Assembly: GCF_018860155.1 (NCBI RefSeq)
Contig: NZ_JAHKNI010000009.1
Span: forward strand, 248,001 to 312,000
Source: Nocardia albiluteola
Lineage (GTDB): Bacteria > Actinomycetota > Actinomycetes > Mycobacteriales > Mycobacteriaceae
Length of the DNA stretch: 64,000 nucleotides
Direction of reading: 5' to 3'
Shown piece by piece: positions 8,304 through 15,963 of this stretch. Position 1 is the first letter of the stretch; each line of letters opens with the position of its first letter. The translations under genes were made by a program, and so were the position numbers. The notes beneath the pieces are model-generated. The model saw only the letters and a list, made by a program, of their open reading frames with translations, was not told the origin of the DNA and searched no databases.

Positions 8304-8656
8304 TGCACCGTAGGCGACGCGAGGCCGCGCACGACGCAGCAGCGCGACTTGTCACGAGGTATCGCGCCCCCGCCTCCCGCGCTCGTTCCCCGCAGCACGG
8401 GTTGACCGAATGTGACATCCGCTCAAATCAATTGATGGTCCTCCGCTTCTACGGAGTCGGTCGCTGACGCCCCGGCTGCGGAGGTGGGCGTGCACCTGAT
8501 CGCGATCGATCGCCCCGGAGCCTGTCGCGCGCAGCACCCCGCCGCGCGCGGCATCGAGATCGGGCCGGTCGTGCAGCGACAGCGTGCTACCCAGCTCGGG
8601 TTCGAACGCTGCGTAGGGCGGTTCCGGGGCCTGGACCTGGGGCGTGAGCCCGACCG
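8304..8656. other. Intergenic region between sugE and the response regulator
   Basis: No gene is seen in these 353 bases. The sugE-proximal part holds the candidate riboswitch. A half-palindrome ACCGAATGTGACAT at 8405-8418 resembles the repeats at 12881-12994. The rest, downstream of the response regulator, holds only a weak hairpin near 8440-8456. Confidence 0.6.
8342..8394 (-). promoter_or_regulatory. Candidate guanidine-III (ykkC-III) riboswitch
   Basis: Read on the minus strand, CGGGG (8392-8388) can pair with CCTCG (8359-8355). AGCGCG (8383-8378) pairs perfectly with CGCGCT (8346-8341), giving an H-type pseudoknot. The conserved-looking elements ACGAG and GACAAG sit where the ykkC-III consensus has them. 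The element ends about 38 bases before the start of the SugE/Gdx gene, the usual target of this class in Actinobacteria. The central loop is longer and the third loop shorter than in the Thermobifida model as I recall it, so a covariance search would be decisive. Confidence 0.5.
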
Positions 8657-9262
8657 CTACAACCAGCCACGATGTTCGGCGGTGCGGATGGCCTCGGCGC
8701 GGGTTTTTGTGCCGGTCTTGCCGATGGCCGCGGACAGATGGTTGCGGACGGTGCCCTCGGACAGGTGCAGGCGCGCGGCGATGACGCCCGCGGTGGAGCC
8801 GTCCGCCGCGGCGGCCAGCACCTCGCGTTCCCGGGCGGTCAGGGGTGAGGTTCCGGCCGTAAGCGTCTCGGTGGCCAGCGCCGGATCCACTACGCGCAGG
8901 CCCAGATGCACCCGGCGCACCGCATCGGCCAACTCCCGGGCAGGGGTGTCCTTGACGACGAACCCGCTCGCGCCGGCATCGATGGCGCGGCGCAGATAGC
9001 CGGGACGGCCGAAGGTGGTGACCATCAAGATCCGCACCTGCGGATAGTTCGCATGCAGCAGCCCCGCCACCGAAATCCCATCGGCCCCGGGCATTTCCAC
9101 ATCCAGCAGCACCACATCCGGCGCGCTGCGCTCGACCGCCGCGAGCACCTCGTCACCCCGCCCGACCTCGGCGACCACCTCCAGATCCGACTCCAGCCCC
9201 AGCAGCGCGGCCAGCGCGCCCCGAACCAGCGCCTGATCGTCGGCGAGCAGCAGCCGGATCAC
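8657..9262 (-). CDS. NarL/FixJ-type two-component response regulator
   Basis: The 201-residue protein has a receiver domain with the acidic pair near Asp8-Asp9 and phospho-acceptor Asp54 in 'VVLLDVEMPG'. A LuxR-type helix-turn-helix follows ('LTAREREVLAAAADG...GTVRNHLS'). The frame extends upstream, but GTG 9262 gives the normal receiver start 'VIRLLLADDQ'; GAGG lies 11 bases before it. It is last in the order ABC ATPase, permease, sensor kinase, regulator, a DesKR-like arrangement. It probably controls the transporter operon through the dyad at 12558-12573. Confidence 0.9.
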   Translation of the reverse strand: MIRLLLADDQALVRGALAALLGLESDLEVVAEVGRGDEVLAAVERSAPDVVLLDVEMPGADGISVAGLLHANYPQVRILMVTTFGRPGYLRRAIDAGASGFVVKDTPARELADAVRRVHLGLRVVDPALATETLTAGTSPLTAREREVLAAAADGSTAGVIAARLHLSEGTVRNHLSAAIGKTGTKTRAEAIRTAEHRGWL

Positions 9263-9346
9263 CGCAGCCACCGCCTCACCGCAGCCACCGCCCGGACACC
9301 CGCGTGCCGCCCATCGACTCCTCGCCCTCCCGATCGCTACGCCCGC

Positions 9347-9364
9347 ATCGTCGTCGACGACGAT
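9347..9364. repeat. Perfect 18-base palindrome between kinase and regulator genes
   Basis: ATCGTCGTCGACGACGAT reads the same on both strands and lies in the 237-base gap between the sensor kinase stop and the regulator start. It could be a hairpin in the transcript or an operator. It could also be chance in GTC/GAC-rich DNA. Confidence 0.35.
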
Positions 9365-9499
9365 AACGCCCGGTGCCGTACGCAGCACACTATCGGGCCG
9401 AGGCCACTCGGTTCCGATGTGGCTCGGCACGACGCAGGCCGGGACCGCCGGGGCTGCGGGCCCGGCCCGCCGCGCGATCATGCGGGTCGGGCGGCGAAC

Positions 9500-10687
9500 T
9501 CACACCTCCGGGAAGGTTGCGGTCACCCGGACGCCGCCGCCCGGTACCGCCGCCAGCGTCAGCGTGCCGCCCTCGGCGCGCACGCGTTCCCGCAATCCCG
9601 CCAGACCCGAACCGAATTCGGCGCCGGCGCCCATGCCGGTCCCGTCGTCGCGCACCTCGATGCGAGACGGGCTCACCAGCACCGTGCAATGGCTGGCCGC
9701 ACTGTGGCGCACGATATTGGTGACCGACTCGCGCAGCACCCAGCCGAAGACCGGGCCGTATTCGCCAAGGTATTCGGCATCCGGCAGATCCGCCTTGATT
9801 CCCGCCGCGTGCAGGGCCGTTCGCGCATTGGCGAGTTCGCCGGCCAGGGTCACCTCACGCAGCCCGCCGACCGTCTCGCGGACACCGGCCAGTGCCTCCC
9901 GCGCCAGCCGTTCCACATCGGACATCTCGGTCTTCGCCCGCTCCGGGTCGAGATCGATGAGCCGCAGTGCCAGTTCGGTTTTGACGGTGATCACGGTCAA
10001 CGAGTGGCCTAGGATGTCGTGCACGTCGCGGGCCACCCGGTTGCGGTCCTCGACGATGGCCAGCTGGGAGAGCTGACGCCGGGCCAGTTCGACGCCACGT
10101 CGCCGGCGCAGCCCGATCTCCCGGCCGCTCCAGATGACGATCGGGAGGACGACGGCCACGTAGAACTGCGCGCCCCCGGCGCCCCACTGTGGTCGCAGCA
10201 GCGGCACGATCACCATGATGAGCGAGAACGTGACGACGAAACGCGCGGATTCGCGCGACGGCAGCACGAAGACCGACATCGTCGCGACGTAGGCGAGGGT
10301 CAGGATGCCGATGCCACCCAGCAACGCCATCGTCGCCGCACTCAATACACCCAGCACGGCCAGCAGCAGCCACGCCCGCCGGTCCGTCGTGCGCCGCCCG
10401 ACCCCGTCCTGCCAGCCGGGCTGCGGGAACAGGACGAACGATGCGGTGATCGCCGTCCCGAAGGCGATCAGGCAGACTCCCGCGGCGACCGCCCGCACCT
10501 CCTGCCCGTCGGCCCAACGCCGGCCGATCGGCGTGAACAACCCGAACAGCCACGCGGTGGCCATGAACCCGCCGAACCAGCCGCGCCGCACCGGCGGCAC
10601 GTCCGCGGTCGGCCCGGCACTCGCGATGTGATCCATGCCACCGGACACCAGCCGCCGCACGCCGCCCCACCAGGATTTCATCGGCAT
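9500..10687 (-). CDS. Sensor histidine kinase, HisKA_3 (DesK-like)
   Basis: The 395-residue membrane kinase has five or six hydrophobic segments in the first 185 residues. The HisKA_3 dimerisation helix has phospho-acceptor His223 in 'DRNRVARDVHDILGHS', and the ATPase domain has 'ESVTNIVRHS' (N box) and 'DDGTGM' (G1). ATG 10687 is preferred because GGGA precedes it by 6 bases; an upstream ATG at 10720 and a further Met two codons downstream are alternatives. The partner is the response regulator 237 bases downstream. Its position after an ABC-2 exporter suggests it senses the exported compound or membrane stress. Confidence 0.88.
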   Translation of the reverse strand: MPMKSWWGGVRRLVSGGMDHIASAGPTADVPPVRRGWFGGFMATAWLFGLFTPIGRRWADGQEVRAVAAGVCLIAFGTAITASFVLFPQPGWQDGVGRRTTDRRAWLLLAVLGVLSAATMALLGGIGILTLAYVATMSVFVLPSRESARFVVTFSLIMVIVPLLRPQWGAGGAQFYVAVVLPIVIWSGREIGLRRRRGVELARRQLSQLAIVEDRNRVARDVHDILGHSLTVITVKTELALRLIDLDPERAKTEMSDVERLAREALAGVRETVGGLREVTLAGELANARTALHAAGIKADLPDAEYLGEYGPVFGWVLRESVTNIVRHSAASHCTVLVSPSRIEVRDDGTGMGAGAEFGSGLAGLRERVRAEGGTLTLAAVPGGGVRVTATFPEV

Positions 10688-10777
10688 CGACCGTCCCATT
10701 CCCGCTGCCTGGACATGCACAGACGCTAACGCCCGGTGCGGGATTCCGCACCGGGCTCGGCGGACGGCACGCCACGG

Positions 10778-11563
10778 TCAGCGGGCGGTATCACGCCGGA
10801 ACATCAGCGCCGCGCCCCCGGTGAACACGGCCGCCCAGAACACCACGTTCACGACGGCGAGCGCGACAACGACGCCGCTGCTGTGCTCGAACGGCAGCCG
10901 GGCCAGGGTTGCCAGGCCACCGGTGGGGAAGATCCTCGACACCTGCAGCGCCCAGCCGTGCAGCGGGATGAACGCCCCGCCCGCGAAGCTGAGTGCCGCC
11001 AGGACCAAGCTCAGGATCTGCACCACACTGGCCGGGGGGAGCAGATACCCCATGAACAGTCCGAAGGCGGCGAAGATCAGCGACCCGATCCAGGCCATCG
11101 CGAAGCAGCCCACCCACGCGGCGGCCGGCAGTCGCGCGCCGACTGCCGCACCGACGGCGAATACCGCTGCGACGGAAAGAAATCCGAGAACCATCGCCAG
11201 CATCAGTTTGGTCGCGATATACAGGACCGGGCGCAGCGGGGTGAGCCGCAACTGCCGGCTCCACCCCGCGGCCCGCTCCAGCGCCACCGCGGCGCCGCCG
11301 CTGGTGGTGGCGAGCATCGCCCCGTAGAGCGCCATCGACACCATCGCATAGGCGGTGAAATTCCCGGAACCGTATGCCTGGCTACGCAATCCGGACCGGG
11401 TGCCATAGGACAGGAAGATCGCCGGCGGCAGCACCAGGGCCACTATCAGGGTGCGCTTGTTGCGTATCGCCTGGCGCAGCTCCAGGGCGAAGAACCCCCA
11501 GCTGAACCCGCCGCGGCGGGTTCGGCGGGCGGGCAGGGCATTGTCGAGGGCAGAAGTGCTCAT
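10778..11563 (-). CDS. ABC-2 type transporter permease
   Basis: The 261-residue integral membrane protein has six predicted helices of the ABC-2 (DrrB-like) exporter type. ATG 11563 is chosen over an upstream ATG because it follows the ATPase stop by a single base (TGATATG) with GGAG 9-10 bases before it, indicating translational coupling. It partners the ATPase at 11565-12500. The substrate cannot be read from sequence; drugs, lipids or peptides are typical for this class. Confidence 0.88.
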   Translation of the reverse strand: MSTSALDNALPARRTRRGGFSWGFFALELRQAIRNKRTLIVALVLPPAIFLSYGTRSGLRSQAYGSGNFTAYAMVSMALYGAMLATTSGGAAVALERAAGWSRQLRLTPLRPVLYIATKLMLAMVLGFLSVAAVFAVGAAVGARLPAAAWVGCFAMAWIGSLIFAAFGLFMGYLLPPASVVQILSLVLAALSFAGGAFIPLHGWALQVSRIFPTGGLATLARLPFEHSSGVVVALAVVNVVFWAAVFTGGAALMFRRDTAR

Positions 11564-11564
11564 A

Positions 11565-12500
11565 TCAGTTGTCTCCGGTGAGGGCGAGGAAGGCATCCTC
11601 GAGGTTGTGGCCGGTGATCTCGAGGTCGACGGCCGGGGTGGCGGTGATCAGATAGCGGGCCACGGCGTCGGAATCCCTGGCGTGCACCAGGACCCGGTCG
11701 CCGCGCTGTTCCACCTCATCGACACCTGGCAGGGCCAGCAGCCGGGCCTGATCGGCGCCGGGCAGGGTGGCGCTGACGACGCGGCCCGCGGCGAGATTCT
11801 TGATCGCGGCCGCGGTCCCATCGGCCACCACTGTTCCGTTGCGCATCAGAATGATTCGGTCGGCGTAGGCGTCGGCCTCTTCGAGGTAGTGGGTGGCGAA
11901 GACAACCGTGCGTCCCCGGCCCGCGTCGCGGCGGATGGCGTTCCAGAAGGCGCGCCGCCCCTCCACATCCATGCCCGCGGTCGGCTCGTCGAGCACCAGC
12001 AGGTCCGGATTCGGCAGCAGTGCCAAGGCGAATCGAAGACGCTGCTGCTGGCCACCGGAACATTTGCCGATCAATCGGTCCGCGATCCCGTCGATACCCG
12101 CGCGGGCCAGCACCTCCGCGACCGGGCGCGGATCGGCGTGCAGGCTCGCGACCAGCCGCACGGTGTCCGTGACGGTCAGGTCCGGCAGCAGCCCGCCCAT
12201 CTGCAGCACCGCCGAGATCCGGCCGCCCGCAATCGCTTCCGCCGGTGTCCCGCCGAAGACGCTGATCTGCCCGGCGTCCGGGCGCAGCAGGCCCAGCAGC
12301 ATATCGATGGTGGTCGACTTCCCGGCACCGTTGGGCCCGAGGAAGGCGACGACCTCCCCCGGCGCGACGACCAGGTCGAGCCCGTCGACCGCGCGGACCG
12401 CCCCGCTGGAGGTGTGGAAGGTCTTCTCGAGGCCGCGAATCTCGATCGCCGGCACGGCGGCGACCCGGTTCGCCGAGCCGGAGGTCAGTGCTGATGTCAT
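11565..12500 (-). CDS. ABC transporter ATP-binding protein (DrrA-like)
   Basis: The 311-residue ATPase has Walker A 'GPNGAGKST', signature 'CSGGQQQRL' (Cys replacing Leu in LSGGQ), Walker B 'LLVLDEPTAG' and an H-loop in 'VFATHYLEEAD'. A C-terminal domain of about 80 residues is typical of exporter ATPases of the DrrA/NatA type. It is the first gene of a four-gene unit with the permease, kinase and regulator. The putative operator lies 58 bases upstream of its start. Confidence 0.9.
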   Translation of the reverse strand: MTSALTSGSANRVAAVPAIEIRGLEKTFHTSSGAVRAVDGLDLVVAPGEVVAFLGPNGAGKSTTIDMLLGLLRPDAGQISVFGGTPAEAIAGGRISAVLQMGGLLPDLTVTDTVRLVASLHADPRPVAEVLARAGIDGIADRLIGKCSGGQQQRLRFALALLPNPDLLVLDEPTAGMDVEGRRAFWNAIRRDAGRGRTVVFATHYLEEADAYADRIILMRNGTVVADGTAAAIKNLAAGRVVSATLPGADQARLLALPGVDEVEQRGDRVLVHARDSDAVARYLITATPAVDLEITGHNLEDAFLALTGDN

Positions 12501-12557
12501 GGTTCAACTCTCGCGGGCGGCGCGGGTTACCACCTCCCCTGACCGTCACGACTCATC

Positions 12558-12573
12558 CATGACACCTGTCATG
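12558..12573. promoter_or_regulatory. Dyad, probable operator for the adjacent NarL-type regulator
   Basis: CATGACA and TGTCATG form a perfect 7-base dyad with a CC centre, 58 bases upstream of the ABC ATPase start. Short dyads of this spacing are typical sites for LuxR/NarL-type regulators, and the regulator is encoded in the same operon, so autoregulation is plausible. Confidence 0.5.
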
Positions 12574-12812
12574 CTCCCCATCAGGAACGGCGACGACAGC
12601 ACGGTGCCGATCACCATCGGCCGAATCAGCTTGTAGGCGATGGCGACTCCGCCGAGGCACTCGGTTTGAGCGTCATCCGGGGAATCTGCTGGCGCGATCG
12701 GAAGGGGGCGGCCAGCCACGTTGGAGGTGGGTTGGCGATTGGGCTGTACACAAGCCGTCACCGCCGCACGCTGGAGCCAGCATGCGGCATAATTCGTGGC
12801 AGATTCGTAGAG

Positions 12813-12854
12813 ACAAGCCCCGTGATCGGCGAACCCACTGGTCACGGGGCTTGT
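12813..12854. terminator. Hairpin terminator after the polyol operon
   Basis: A 13-base arm, ACAAGCCCCGTGA at 12813-12825, pairs perfectly with 12842-12854 across a 16-base loop. On the plus strand TCTATT follows and on the minus strand CTCTACG, so it could act in both directions. It lies about 150 bases beyond the stop of the polyol ABC ATPase. Confidence 0.65.
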
Positions 12855-12880
12855 TCTATTCTGAGCGGACGAAAGCGCGC

Positions 12881-12994
12881 GAATGTGACATTCGGTGAAC
12901 CCACCCTCCTCCGTCGAGTGCACCTCGAGAGCACTGGGCGAACCGACCGAATGCCACGTTCGCTTCATTGATTCGAGCGCATGTGACATTCGGT
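12881..12994. repeat. Three copies of a CCGAATGTGACATTCGG-like motif
   Basis: GAATGTGACATTCGGT lies at 12881-12896, ATGTGACATTCGGT at 12981-12994, and an inverted variant ACCGAATGCCACGTTCGC at 12946-12963. All are parts of the same 17-base palindrome. A fourth partial copy is at 8405-8418. The last copy ends 12 bases from the stop of the polyol ATPase. This could be an operator family or a small dispersed intergenic repeat. Confidence 0.55.
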
Positions 12995-13005
12995 CGGCGG
13001 AGGGC

Positions 13006-14118
13006 TCAGTCCTCCAGGCGGTCTCCGCTTGCCGGATCGAACAGGTGCACCGCCGCGGGATCGGTGATGTGCAGCGAGACCGTCTCCGCGAGGCGGGCCG
13101 GGGCGCGCTCGGCCGACCGCGAGACAAAGATGACGGGCTCGCCGTCCAGCCCGAGCACCGGGCCGCCGGGAACGCGGGTGTAGACGTAGGATTCGCTGCC
13201 GAGCTCCTCGACCAGCTCCACGCTGACCGTGAATCCGCTTGCGTCGCGGCGCAATTCGAGATGTTCGGGCCGGATGCCGAGGATGACGGTGTCCAGCCCC
13301 GCCGCCGCGATGCGGGTCATGCGCTCCCGGGGCAGCTCGACGGTGACGCCCGCGATGTCGACGCCGCCGGTGACCACGGGCGCGGTGCACAGGTTCATCG
13401 ACGGCGAACCGATGAACCCGGCCACGAACGCGTTGGCGGGGCGGTCGTACAGCGTTGCGGGCGTACTGAACTGCTGCAGCTTGCCATCGCGCAGCACCGC
13501 CACCCGGTCGCCCATCGTCATCGCCTCCACCTGGTCGTGGGTGACGTACACGGTGGTGGTGCCCAGGCGGCGCTGCAGCGCGGCGATCTGGGTGCGGGTC
13601 TGCACGCGCAGCTTGGCGTCGAGATTACTCAGCGGCTCGTCCATGCAGAACACCCGCGGCTCGCGCACGATGGCCCGGCCCATCGCCACCCGCTGGCGCT
13701 GTCCGCCGGAGAGCTTGGCCGGCTTGCGGTCCAGATACGGTGTGAGCCCGAGCAGTTCGGCCGCGTCGGCGACGCGGCGCTTGCGCTCGTCCAACGACAC
13801 CTTCATCATCTTCAGCGCGAAGCCCATGTTCTCGCCGACGGTCTTGTTCGGATACAGCGCATAGTTCTGGAACACCATGGCGATGTCGCGGTCCTTGGAG
13901 GGGACCCCGACCATGTCCTGGCCGTCGATGCGGATGCTGCCGCCGTCGATCTCCTCGAGACCGGCGAGCATGCGCAGGGCGGTGGACTTGCCGGAGCCGG
14001 ACGGCCCGACCAGGACGATGAATTCGCCGTCGGCGATGTCGAGGTCGAGCGAGTCGACCGCGAGGGTGTCGGCACCGGCGTAGACACACGAGGCGCTGTC
14101 GTAATGGATGGTGGCCAT
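13006..14118 (-). CDS. Polyol/sugar ABC transporter ATPase, UgpC/MalK type
   Basis: The 370-residue ATPase has Walker A 'GPSGSGKST', Q-loop 'FQNYALYP', signature 'LSGGQRQRV', Walker B 'VFCMDEPLSNLD', H-loop 'VTHDQVEAM', and a C-terminal TOBE regulatory domain ('LGIRPEHLEL'). Length and domain order match MsmK/UgpC proteins that energise binding-protein-dependent sugar importers. It is the last gene of the operon and follows the second permease by 21 bases. Confidence 0.92.
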   Translation of the reverse strand: MATIHYDSASCVYAGADTLAVDSLDLDIADGEFIVLVGPSGSGKSTALRMLAGLEEIDGGSIRIDGQDMVGVPSKDRDIAMVFQNYALYPNKTVGENMGFALKMMKVSLDERKRRVADAAELLGLTPYLDRKPAKLSGGQRQRVAMGRAIVREPRVFCMDEPLSNLDAKLRVQTRTQIAALQRRLGTTTVYVTHDQVEAMTMGDRVAVLRDGKLQQFSTPATLYDRPANAFVAGFIGSPSMNLCTAPVVTGGVDIAGVTVELPRERMTRIAAAGLDTVILGIRPEHLELRRDASGFTVSVELVEELGSESYVYTRVPGGPVLGLDGEPVIFVSRSAERAPARLAETVSLHITDPAAVHLFDPASGDRLED

Positions 14119-14139
14119 GGGGTTACCTCACTCGAGCTC

Positions 14140-15015
14140 TTATTTGATGGCGCCGAAGGACAGTCCGCGCACCAGCTTGTTCTGCGCGAACCACCCGGCC
14201 AGGACGACGGGCAATGCGGCCAGGGTCGCCGCGGCGGACAGCTTGGCCCAGTACAGGCCCTCGCCGGTGATGAAGCCGACCAGGAACACCGGCATCGTCT
14301 GGGCCTGCACCGCGGTCAGGTTGACGGCGAAGAAGAATTCGTTCCAGGAGAAGATGACGCAGATCAGCGCCGTCGCGGCGATCCCGGGGGAGACCAGCGG
14401 CAGGATGACCTCACGCACCGCGGTCCACAGGCTCGCCCCGTCCATGCTCGCGGCCTCCAGGAGTTCGCCGGGTACCTCCAGGAAGAACGAGCGCATCATC
14501 CACACCGCGATCGGCAGATTCATTGCCGTGTAGAGGATGACGAGGGTCCAGATGTTGTCCAGCATCCCGATGTCCCCGACGATCACGTACAGCGGGATGA
14601 TCGCCGCGACGATCGGCAGCATCTTGGTGCCGATGAACCACATCAGCGCGTCGCGGGTGCGCTTGATCGGGCGCAGCGACAGCGCGAACGCTGCCGGAAT
14701 GCCCAGCGCGAGAACCAGAATCGTGGACGCGATGGTCGCGAACGCCGAATTCAGCAGGGGTGTGCCGATGCCGCCGGAGAATACCGACGAAAACTGTTGC
14801 AGCGTAGGGACGAAGAACAGCTTGGGGGTATTGGTGTAGGCGTCGGCCTCCTGTTTGAAGGCCGTGAGCACCATCCACAGCACCGGGAAGAACATCGCGA
14901 TGCCGACCACCCAGGCCAGCACGCCCCAGCCGATTCCGGCTCGGTTCCGCTTGCGGCGCACCGGAACTCGTTGTGCCGCGGGTGGTGTGGTTGCGGGAGC
15001 GGTGGTGGTTGTCAT
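14140..15015 (-). CDS. Polyol/sugar ABC permease, MalG type
   Basis: The 291-residue protein has six helices and the EAA loop 'LLEAASMDGASLWTAVREVILPLVSPG', characteristic of MalG-type permeases. Its ATG overlaps the stop of the first permease (ATGA at 15012-15015), so the two are translationally coupled. It forms the membrane channel with the product of 15012-15962. Confidence 0.92.
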   Translation of the reverse strand: MTTTTAPATTPPAAQRVPVRRKRNRAGIGWGVLAWVVGIAMFFPVLWMVLTAFKQEADAYTNTPKLFFVPTLQQFSSVFSGGIGTPLLNSAFATIASTILVLALGIPAAFALSLRPIKRTRDALMWFIGTKMLPIVAAIIPLYVIVGDIGMLDNIWTLVILYTAMNLPIAVWMMRSFFLEVPGELLEAASMDGASLWTAVREVILPLVSPGIAATALICVIFSWNEFFFAVNLTAVQAQTMPVFLVGFITGEGLYWAKLSAAATLAALPVVLAGWFAQNKLVRGLSFGAIK

Positions 15016-15962
15016 GCCGCTTCCTCCTTGCCGGTGAACGAGGTGAACAGCAGTCGCAGCGCGAGCGTCGCGACGACGGTGGTACCGATGACGGTGACCA
15101 CGCCCATGGCCGCGGCTTGGCCGATGTCGAAGCCGAGGAAGGCGCGCTGATAGATGTAGAACGGCAGGTTCGAGCTGGCGATGCCGGGCCCGCCCTGGGT
15201 CATCATGTACACCGAGTCGAAGGTGTTGACCAGGTAGATCGCCCCCAGGACCGAGCCGAGTTCGATGAAGCGGCGCAGATGCGGCAGCGTCAGCTCACGG
15301 AACACCTGGACCGAGTTGGCCCCGTCGACGCGGGCGGCCTCGGTGATGTCGCGCGGCATGGACTGCAGGCCCGCCAGGATCAGCAGCATCATGAACGGCG
15401 TCCACTGCCAGACCATGTCGGCCATCACCGCGGGCAGCGGGAATTTGCTCACCCAGTCGAGCTGGCCGACCCCGAATGGTTTCAACAAGAAGTTGACCAG
15501 GCCGAACACCGGATCCAGCATCGTGGTCTTCCAGATCAGCGCCGCGGCAACGGGAGTCACCAGGAAGGGCGTGATCAGCAGCGTGCGGACGACCCCGCGG
15601 CCGAGGAAGGCGCGGTCGAGCAGCAGTGCGAGCAGCAGCCCGAGGACGACCGAGATGACGACGGTGCCGACGATGAGAACGATGGTATTGAGCGTGACCG
15701 ACCAGAACTGGCTGTCCCGGAACACATCCGCGTAGTTGCTCAACCCGACGAAGTGCCGGGAGCCGGGCCGGACGAGGTTCCAGGACTGCGTCGAGTAGTA
15801 CAGCGTGAATACGAACGGGACCTGGGTGACCACGATCATGAAGATCAGGGCGGGCAGCAGCGGACCGCGCCGGCGCCAGCCCTCGGCGCGCGAGATCCGT
15901 TGGGCGCGGCGGACTATTTCCGACGGTGGGGCGGCGGCGGGGGCCGCGGTGGTGACGGACAT
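15012..15962 (-). CDS. Polyol/sugar ABC permease, MalF type
   Basis: The 316-residue protein has six helices with the EAA motif 'ITEAARVDGANSVQVFRELTLPHL'. ATG 15962 is preferred to an upstream start because it follows the binding-protein stop by one base and gives the usual short cytoplasmic N terminus. It pairs with the MalG-type permease. Confidence 0.92.
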   Translation of the reverse strand: MSVTTAAPAAAPPSEIVRRAQRISRAEGWRRRGPLLPALIFMIVVTQVPFVFTLYYSTQSWNLVRPGSRHFVGLSNYADVFRDSQFWSVTLNTIVLIVGTVVISVVLGLLLALLLDRAFLGRGVVRTLLITPFLVTPVAAALIWKTTMLDPVFGLVNFLLKPFGVGQLDWVSKFPLPAVMADMVWQWTPFMMLLILAGLQSMPRDITEAARVDGANSVQVFRELTLPHLRRFIELGSVLGAIYLVNTFDSVYMMTQGGPGIASSNLPFYIYQRAFLGFDIGQAAAMGVVTVIGTTVVATLALRLLFTSFTGKEEAA

Positions 15963-15963
15963 G

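Larger units (their letters stand above)
12501..13005. other. 505-base intergenic region with two hairpins and palindromic repeats
   Basis: No protein-coding gene is credible here. Contents in order are the dyad at 12558-12573, a compact hairpin at 12763-12788 (GCCGCA and GCTGG arms around AG), a terminator-like hairpin at 12813-12854, and three related motifs at 12881-12994. A small RNA between the hairpins cannot be excluded but nothing else supports it. Confidence 0.6.

Noticed and set aside
9263..9481. Second receiver-like start ('GVIVVDDDAGV') upstream of the response regulator
   Set aside because: The stretch arises from the GTC/GAC palindrome and is not followed by receiver sequence; the true receiver begins at 9262.
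12721..12860. tRNA gene in the intergenic region with two hairpins
   Set aside because: The hairpins do not form a cloverleaf, and no T-loop GGTTCRA or CCA-end context is present.
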